A stretch of 62,008 nucleotides of DNA from NCBI GenBank assembly GCA_024642215.1, contig JAHEBO010000017.1, positions 1-62,008 of the forward strand. Direction: 5' to 3'. Both the position numbers and the translations under genes were made by a program. Source of the stretch: Limnohabitans sp. (lineage in GTDB: Bacteria; Pseudomonadota; Gammaproteobacteria; Burkholderiales; Burkholderiaceae_C). Of the stretch, positions 57,154-62,008 are shown one piece after another (within the stretch, counting starts at the first letter, position 1; every line of letters starts with the position of its first letter). A model generated the notes under the pieces. It worked only from the letters and a program-made list of their open reading frames with translations. It was not told the DNA's origin and did no database searches.

Positions 57154-59170
57154 GCTGAGACAAGGCCAATCCAAATTCAACTTCGTTGTTAATTTTGCGC
57201 ATGGGCGGCAAACAGGCTAGCAAACGCTTGCCATAAGACATGCTTGTTAAGCGAGGGTCGCAGACCACAAGGAGCCCCGTGTCGGTCTCACTGCGAATCA
57301 ATCGGCCTGCACCTTGCTTCAAAGTCACGGCCGCTTCTGGCACGCTGTAATCAGAAAAAGAGCTTTTGCCCATCAACTCCAAACGCTGGGCACGCGCCTC
57401 AACCAAAGGGTCGTTGGGCGGAGGGAACGGCAACTTGTCAATGACCACCAATTGAAGCGCGTCACCAGGTACATCAAAGCCTTCCCAAAACGAAGCGGAT
57501 GCCACCAGCACACAGCCCAAGCCGCCTTGGGTAGTGCCCTCTCTGAAACGTTCCATCAAACGTCGCTTGGGACCTTGACCTTGTACCAAAATTTCCAGCT
57601 CACCACTGTGCCCCAAAGATGCTGTTAAGGCTTCACCAATGTTGCGCATGGCATTCAAAGTGGTGGTGAGGACCAGCGTGCGCCCACCCAGTTGTCTGGC
57701 GTATTTTTCGACCCACGCGGCAACACTGCGCGTATGGTTGAAATCACTGGGCTTGGGCATGCCTGGCGGCACATAAATGGCCGACATCAATTCGTAATCA
57801 AAAGGACTGGCCACTCTCAATTTTCGGGCGTCGCTTAAACCACACGGTTCTGTGAACCAGCGCATGTTGGCGTCTTCGCCCAAAGTGGCCGAAGTAAAAA
57901 CCCAAGCTCGATGCGCTTGGCTTGGTTTAGCGTCCGTACCTGCGTCTTCTGGCATCGCAGACGTGTCGGGCCGGTGAATCATGTGTGACTGAACGGCACG
58001 CGAGATATCAAGAGGCGACTCAACCAAACGCATCTGAGTTCCCACTTCGACCCAGCGAACCGAGCCTTCCGCACAAGGCTCTTGAAAGTCATGAAGGGTG
58101 GACAGTTGCAATGTGACACGTTCATGCAAGCGGACAAAGTCGGGGGCCATTTCACTGACCGTATCTAACGCGGCTTGCGCCGCATTCAGGGCCACTTCCA
58201 ATTGGGCCATGGCGGTCAACCATTCAGCTGTTTCGATCTCATCAGGAACAGGTTCGGCCCAGCGCAAACGTGAACCCGGCCGGGCGTACTGGGCTGTTAG
58301 CCGCAAGTCGCGTGTGGATTTTTCGAGAACGCTGCAAATCAGATTCCAATCGACCAAGCCTCTGGCCAATTGCACACCAGCTCCCAAAATATCGCGCGTT
58401 AGCTCCAACATTTGACTGGTGCTCAGGTGGCGGCCTAAAAAGTTAATGCCAATTTCATTGAGCTGGTGAGCCTCGTCAAAGACCACTGTTTGAACGGAAG
58501 GCAGCAATTCGGCCATACCCGTTTCTCGGACATTCAAATCTGCAAAAAACAAATGGTGGTTGATCACCACCACGTCTGCGGCCATGGCTTCCTTGCGAGC
58601 CAAATTCACGTGGCAAGATTTGAACTGTGGGCATGGCGAACCCAGGCAATTGTCTCGATTAGATGTGACCAGCGGAATAACAGGAGAACGATCATCAAGG
58701 CCAGAGAGTTCCGACAAATCTCCCGTTCGGGTGGACTGTGCCCATGTTTCAATTTTGCTGAGTGCATGCGCGTGGACACGCAAAGATGCATCACTGCTTT
58801 GACGTGCTTGAGACAAGCGCTGGGTACACAAATAACTGCCACGACCTTTGAGCAAGGCCACTCGGACAGGAAGGTTGAAGGCATCAATCAGTTTGGGAAT
58901 GTCACGTGAAAACAGTTGGTCTTGCAATGCCTTGGTTGCCGTAGAGACCAAGGCTCGCTGCCCACTTAACAACACAGGCACCAAATACGCATAGGTTTTA
59001 CCTACGCCAGTGCCGGCTTCCACCACCAATTCACCCCCCCCTGAAATGGTTTCGGCTACAGCAATGGCCATGTCGGTCTGTCCTGACCGGGGTTTAAATT
59101 GTGCATTGGCTTTGGCCAGGACACCGTCTGTCGTGAAGGCGCTGGCAACTGTTTCGAAGTAAGCGCTCAA
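57116..59170 (-). CDS. DinG/YoaA-type ATP-dependent DNA helicase
   Basis: XPD-like superfamily 2 helicase of 684 residues. Walker A is EAGTGVGKTYAYL, the DEAH box is VVFDEAHQL, and motif VI is the QGAGRLIRS segment near the C-terminus. Cys115, Cys175, Cys180 and Cys186 fit an Fe-S cluster. The length is closer to YoaA/DinG than to eukaryotic XPD. The start is a TTG at 59170 with AAGGG upstream; it overlaps the stop of the small gene before it. Role: unwinding at stalled forks or R-loops. Confidence 0.92.
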   Translation of the reverse strand: MSAYFETVASAFTTDGVLAKANAQFKPRSGQTDMAIAVAETISGGGELVVEAGTGVGKTYAYLVPVLLSGQRALVSTATKALQDQLFSRDIPKLIDAFNLPVRVALLKGRGSYLCTQRLSQARQSSDASLRVHAHALSKIETWAQSTRTGDLSELSGLDDRSPVIPLVTSNRDNCLGSPCPQFKSCHVNLARKEAMAADVVVINHHLFFADLNVRETGMAELLPSVQTVVFDEAHQLNEIGINFLGRHLSTSQMLELTRDILGAGVQLARGLVDWNLICSVLEKSTRDLRLTAQYARPGSRLRWAEPVPDEIETAEWLTAMAQLEVALNAAQAALDTVSEMAPDFVRLHERVTLQLSTLHDFQEPCAEGSVRWVEVGTQMRLVESPLDISRAVQSHMIHRPDTSAMPEDAGTDAKPSQAHRAWVFTSATLGEDANMRWFTEPCGLSDARKLRVASPFDYELMSAIYVPPGMPKPSDFNHTRSVAAWVEKYARQLGGRTLVLTTTLNAMRNIGEALTASLGHSGELEILVQGQGPKRRLMERFREGTTQGGLGCVLVASASFWEGFDVPGDALQLVVIDKLPFPPPNDPLVEARAQRLELMGKSSFSDYSVPEAAVTLKQGAGRLIRSETDTGLLVVCDPRLTSMSYGKRLLACLPPMRKINNEVEFGLALSQLTKISTTSSTAA

Positions 59171-59526
59171 GAATTGCCCTTGCTCGGTGATTTGTCAGAC
59201 AGGCGTTGCTGACGTTCAAATTCTTTCAACTCACGCTCTCTTGTGTTGAGTTGAATTTCACGTTGATCAAGCGGCGCAAGCGCCTGATATTTTTGACGTC
59301 GGGCGTTGGCCAAGCAATCGTTCACAGCAAATTTTTGCCAGCAACTTTTGGAGTCCGTTTGGAACCGATCTAAAACCAGCTTCTTTTCTTGTGAAATAGA
59401 CGAACGTTGCACTTGAATGGCGACCGACTCCTGTGCCGATGCTGCTTCAGTTTGCGCGCAGCTGCTGAAAACGGCACACAAGGCAATCAAACACAGCAGA
59501 CGTTGCAATAGGTCAGTCAATCTCAT
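59167..59526 (-). CDS. Small exported lipoprotein-like protein of unknown function
   Basis: Protein of 119 residues with an N-terminal signal (LLCLIALCAVFSSCAQ), whose FSSC may be a lipobox. The mature part has KSCWQKFAVNDCLANARRQK, a conserved-looking pattern with two Cys, and a charged C-terminal helix (REIQLNTRERELKEFERQQR). Its start overlaps the zapE stop and its stop overlaps the helicase start, so all three are coupled. I do not recognise a family. Confidence 0.7.
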   Translation of the reverse strand: MRLTDLLQRLLCLIALCAVFSSCAQTEAASAQESVAIQVQRSSISQEKKLVLDRFQTDSKSCWQKFAVNDCLANARRQKYQALAPLDQREIQLNTRERELKEFERQQRLSDKSPSKGNS

Positions 59527-60620
59527 GTGATGTGGGTGTCTACCGTTCGATGCTCTAGTGCCAGAAATTCTGAGGATTGCATTTCGTGTAAGCGAGAAAT
59601 GGTACGAGGAAACTCGTGAGCCAAAGGACCTTCGGTGTAAAGCGCTTCAGGTTCTACTTCAGCAGAAAGAATCAATTTAACACGTCTGTCATACAGAACA
59701 TCAATCAACCAGGTAAATCGCCTTGCTTCTGATGCCAAACGTGGCGGCATCATGGGGACATTGCTGAGCAGCACCGTGTGAAACTGGGTGGCAATTTCCA
59801 AATAATCAATTTGCGAGCGCGGGCCGCCACACAAAGCTCTGAAGTCAAACCACACAACGCCACCAGCCCTGCGTTTGCTTGTAATTTCACGGGCTTCAAT
59901 GTGAAGAACGGGATCTTCATCGTGGCTACTGGCCAGTCGAGTGAAAGCATCCGACATTTCGGCATCGGCTTCTGCGCCTAATGGGCAGTGATAGAGCTTC
60001 ACCATTTCCAGCGTGCGACGGCGATAGTCTGTGCCGTTGTCAACGTTCAACACGTCCATGCGCTGGTTCAACAAGGCGATGGCAGGCAACAAGCGGTCAC
60101 GATGCAATCCATCGGGGTACAAATTGTCGGGTTTGAAGTTGGACGTGGTGACAAAGCTCACGCCGTTTTCAAAGAGCGAAACCAACAAGCGATGCAAGAT
60201 CATGGCGTCGGTAATGTCGGCCACGTGGAATTCATCAAAACAAATCAGTTGGTAGCGTTTGGCCATACGTCGACCCAACTCATCCAATGGATTGACAGTG
60301 CCCTGCATCAAAGCGAGTTCACGGTGTACTTCACGCATAAACTCATGAAAATGCAAACGCGTTTTATCCAATACAGGGACTGCATTGTAGAAACAGTCCA
60401 TTAAGAAACTCTTGCCACGCCCCACCCCTCCAAACATATAAACGCCACGCGGCAGCTCGGGTTTTTTCTTCAAAAATCGAAACGGGCTTTTGATACTCTC
60501 TTGATAAGCCGCCCATTCTCTTGCGCACCGCTCCAAAGCTTCAACCGCACGCAATTGGGCAGGATCAGCCTGATAGCCTCGGTTCAGAAGTTCTTGGTCA
60601 TAGGCTGAGCGAACGGACAT
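59523..60620 (-). CDS. zapE: AFG1-family ATPase ZapE
   Basis: AAA-like ATPase of 365 residues. Walker A is GGVGRGKSFLMD, and Walker B is LICFDEFHVADITDAMIL. The Arg-containing motif VTTSNFKPDNLYPDGLHRDR is typical of ZapE, a cell-division ATPase that acts on FtsZ. It starts at ATG 60620, 33 bp downstream of the lpdA terminator hairpin. No clear Shine-Dalgarno is present. Downstream coupled genes form a zapE-lipoprotein-helicase operon. Confidence 0.95.
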   Translation of the reverse strand: MSVRSAYDQELLNRGYQADPAQLRAVEALERCAREWAAYQESIKSPFRFLKKKPELPRGVYMFGGVGRGKSFLMDCFYNAVPVLDKTRLHFHEFMREVHRELALMQGTVNPLDELGRRMAKRYQLICFDEFHVADITDAMILHRLLVSLFENGVSFVTTSNFKPDNLYPDGLHRDRLLPAIALLNQRMDVLNVDNGTDYRRRTLEMVKLYHCPLGAEADAEMSDAFTRLASSHDEDPVLHIEAREITSKRRAGGVVWFDFRALCGGPRSQIDYLEIATQFHTVLLSNVPMMPPRLASEARRFTWLIDVLYDRRVKLILSAEVEPEALYTEGPLAHEFPRTISRLHEMQSSEFLALEHRTVDTHIT

Positions 60621-60653
60621 GGGTGGGTGCTTTACAAGACAGGTTCTTTGAAA

Positions 60654-60681
60654 TGAGAAAACCCGGGACTGGCCCGGGCTT
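60654..60681 (-). terminator. Intrinsic terminator after lpdA
   Basis: CCCGGG at 60662-60667 and 60673-60678 is self-complementary and forms a 6-bp stem. The stem can be extended on each side by wobble and A-T pairs. On the minus strand it is followed by TTTTCTC. It lies 26 bp past the dihydrolipoyl dehydrogenase stop and 33 bp before zapE. Confidence 0.85.
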
Positions 60682-60706
60682 CGTAGTTTAACGAGACTTC
60701 AAAAAC

Positions 60707-62008
60707 TTAGAAGTTCAGAGTTCGTTTGTCCACTGCCAAAGCAGCTTCTTTGGTGGCTTCACTCAAGGATGGGTGTGCATGGCAGATGCGGGCAATGTCT
60801 TCTGCGCTGGCACGGAATTCCATGGCCACAACGGCTTCTGAGATCAACTCGCTGGCCATGGGGCCCACGATGTGAACGCCCAAGATTTCGTCAGTCTTGG
60901 CGTCGGCCAAGAACTTGACCATACCTGTGGTGTCGCCCAAGGCACGTGCACGACCATTGGCCAAGAACGGGAAGGTACCGGCTTTGTAAGCCACGCCGTC
61001 CGCTTTGAGCTGCTGCTCTGTGCGGCCCACCCAAGCAATCTCGGGGCTGGTGTAGATGACCCAAGGAATGGTGTTGAAGTTGACATGGCCATGTTGACCG
61101 GCAATGCGTTCGGCCACGGCAACGCCCTCTTCTTCGGCTTTGTGCGCCAACATGGGGCCACGCACCACGTCACCCACCGCCCACACGCCGGGCAAATTGG
61201 TTTTGCAATCAGCGTCCACCACAATGGCGCCGCGCTCGTCCAATTGCAAACCAACCGCTTCAGTGTTCAAACCAATGGTGTTGGGCACACGGCCAATCGA
61301 CACAATCAATTTGTCTGCATCAATGCTTTGGGCTTCGCCCTTGGCATTGGTGTAGGCCACTTTGACGCCTTTTTTGCCGTTCTGAATTTCACCGACCTTG
61401 ACGCCGAGTTCAATTTTCAAACCTTGCTTGTCGAATGCTTTTTTGGCTTCCTTGGCGATCTGCTCATCGACAGCGCCCAAGAAAGTTGGCAAACCTTCGA
61501 GGATGGTCACTTCGGAACCCAAACGACGCCACACGGAACCCATTTCCAAACCAATGACGCCAGAACCAATCAATACCAATTTCTTGGGGACTGCGCCAAC
61601 CTTCAATGCACCGTCGTTCGACAGCACATTGACTTCATCAAAGGGGGTGCCAGGCAAAGCACGTGCATTGGAGCCTGTGGCCACAATGATGTTCTTACCC
61701 ACCAATGTTTCATTGGCGGCACCTGTCACGGATACTTCGTAACCGCCTTCAACAGCTTTGCTAAAAGCAGCACGGCCGTGGAAGAAAGACACTTTGTTCT
61801 TTTTGAACAAGTACAAAATGCCATCGTTGTTTTGCTTCACAACGTTGTCCTTGCGGGAAATCATCTTGGCCACGTCCATGCTGACGCCTTTCATCTCAAT
61901 GCCGTGATCGGCAAAGTGATGGTTGGCTTGCTCGAAGTGCTCTGAAGATTGCAACAAGGCTTTGGAGGGAATGCAACCGACGTTGGTGCAAGTACCGCCA
62001 GGGGCTGG
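60707..62008 (-). CDS. lpdA: Dihydrolipoyl dehydrogenase (partial, N-terminus beyond right edge)
   Basis: The frame remains open to 62008, giving 433 visible codons. The redox disulfide is in GGTCTNVGCIPSK near the visible start. The NAD-binding domain shows VLIGSGVIGLEMGSVWRRLG, the central domain VWAVGDVVRGPMLAHKAEEEG, and the C-terminal catalytic His-Glu are in HAHPSLSEATKEAALAV. It is the E3 subunit of pyruvate or 2-oxoglutarate dehydrogenase. The upstream E2 gene is not visible, so which complex it belongs to cannot be said. A terminator follows. Confidence 0.94.
   Translation of the reverse strand, partial: PAPGGTCTNVGCIPSKALLQSSEHFEQANHHFADHGIEMKGVSMDVAKMISRKDNVVKQNNDGILYLFKKNKVSFFHGRAAFSKAVEGGYEVSVTGAANETLVGKNIIVATGSNARALPGTPFDEVNVLSNDGALKVGAVPKKLVLIGSGVIGLEMGSVWRRLGSEVTILEGLPTFLGAVDEQIAKEAKKAFDKQGLKIELGVKVGEIQNGKKGVKVAYTNAKGEAQSIDADKLIVSIGRVPNTIGLNTEAVGLQLDERGAIVVDADCKTNLPGVWAVGDVVRGPMLAHKAEEEGVAVAERIAGQHGHVNFNTIPWVIYTSPEIAWVGRTEQQLKADGVAYKAGTFPFLANGRARALGDTTGMVKFLADAKTDEILGVHIVGPMASELISEAVVAMEFRASAEDIARICHAHPSLSEATKEAALAVDKRTLNF

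Noticed and set aside
60872-61945. Antisense open frame of 357 codons opposite lpdA
   Set aside because: Shadow of the dihydrolipoyl dehydrogenase gene, with no domain features, ribosome-binding site or promoter support.

Overview
The window reads as the chromosome of a betaproteobacterium of the Burkholderiales, most likely a Comamonadaceae of moderate GC (Limnohabitans-like). This is an inference from the gene order and protein style: rluB-ndk-rlmN-pilF-rodZ-ispG-hisS-yfgM-bamB-der-hfq-hflX-hflK-hflC-DUF2065-hisZ-purA is a familiar colinear run in that family, and SelO-MsrB-YciB-BolA-PpiC and the 61-residue Lys-rich protein fit as well. I see no insertion sequence, prophage, integrase, CRISPR array, rRNA or tRNA. 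Coding density is very high, no gene-free gap exceeds 190 bases, and base composition looks uniform.

Region 1 (1-17721, all on the minus strand) is a catabolic block. In transcription order it holds an acyl-CoA ligase, a complete LIV-type ABC importer (binding protein, LivH, LivM, LivG, LivF), a FadJ/FadB-type bifunctional beta-oxidation enzyme, a thiolase, a large DmdC-like acyl-CoA dehydrogenase, a Dabb-domain protein, an SDR, a PaaI-type thioesterase, a CurA-type NADP oxidoreductase, a GST with an extra C-terminal domain and a second SDR. Tex follows and runs off the left edge. A perfect 28-bp palindrome (10734-10761) sits 30 bp upstream of the fadJ-like gene and looks like a TetR-family operator. 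The block reads as an uptake, activation and beta-oxidation route for an unidentified carboxylic acid.

Region 2 (17803-21401, plus) is selO, msrB, yciB, bolA and a parvulin-type prolyl isomerase, closed by a strong terminator. Region 3 (21477-36881) has convergent and divergent housekeeping genes: purL, map-glnD, ygiQ, yigZ, a split ChrA pair, rlmB, a LolD/YbbA-type ATPase divergent from tesA, a small Lys-rich protein and metC. Four genes here (map, yigZ, chrA, rlmB) have GATAAT 6 or 8 nt before the ATG and no Shine-Dalgarno sequence, which suggests leaderless mRNAs.

Region 4 (36897-56330, minus) is the long colinear run, read from rluD down to a phosphoribosyltransferase gene. It covers pseudouridine synthesis (rluD, rluB), chromosome condensation (scpB), nucleotide metabolism (ndk, purA), rRNA methylation (rlmN), pilus and cell-shape proteins (pilF, a short rodZ), isoprenoid synthesis (ispG), tRNA charging (hisS), outer-membrane assembly (yfgM-like, bamB), ribosome GTPases (der, hflX), hfq, the HflKC protease regulator and hisZ. 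Region 5 (56356-62008) has bamD on the plus strand, overlapping convergently with a DinG/YoaA-type helicase. A small lipoprotein-like gene, zapE and a partial lpdA reach the right edge.

I found no clearly new multi-gene defence or mobile system. The best leads are the catabolic block with its operator, the recurrent GATAAT-N6-ATG arrangement, the hairpin covering the tex ribosome-binding site, the Arg-substituted Walker A motif in LivF, the short RodZ, and a terminator-like hairpin immediately upstream of the acyl-CoA dehydrogenase gene.
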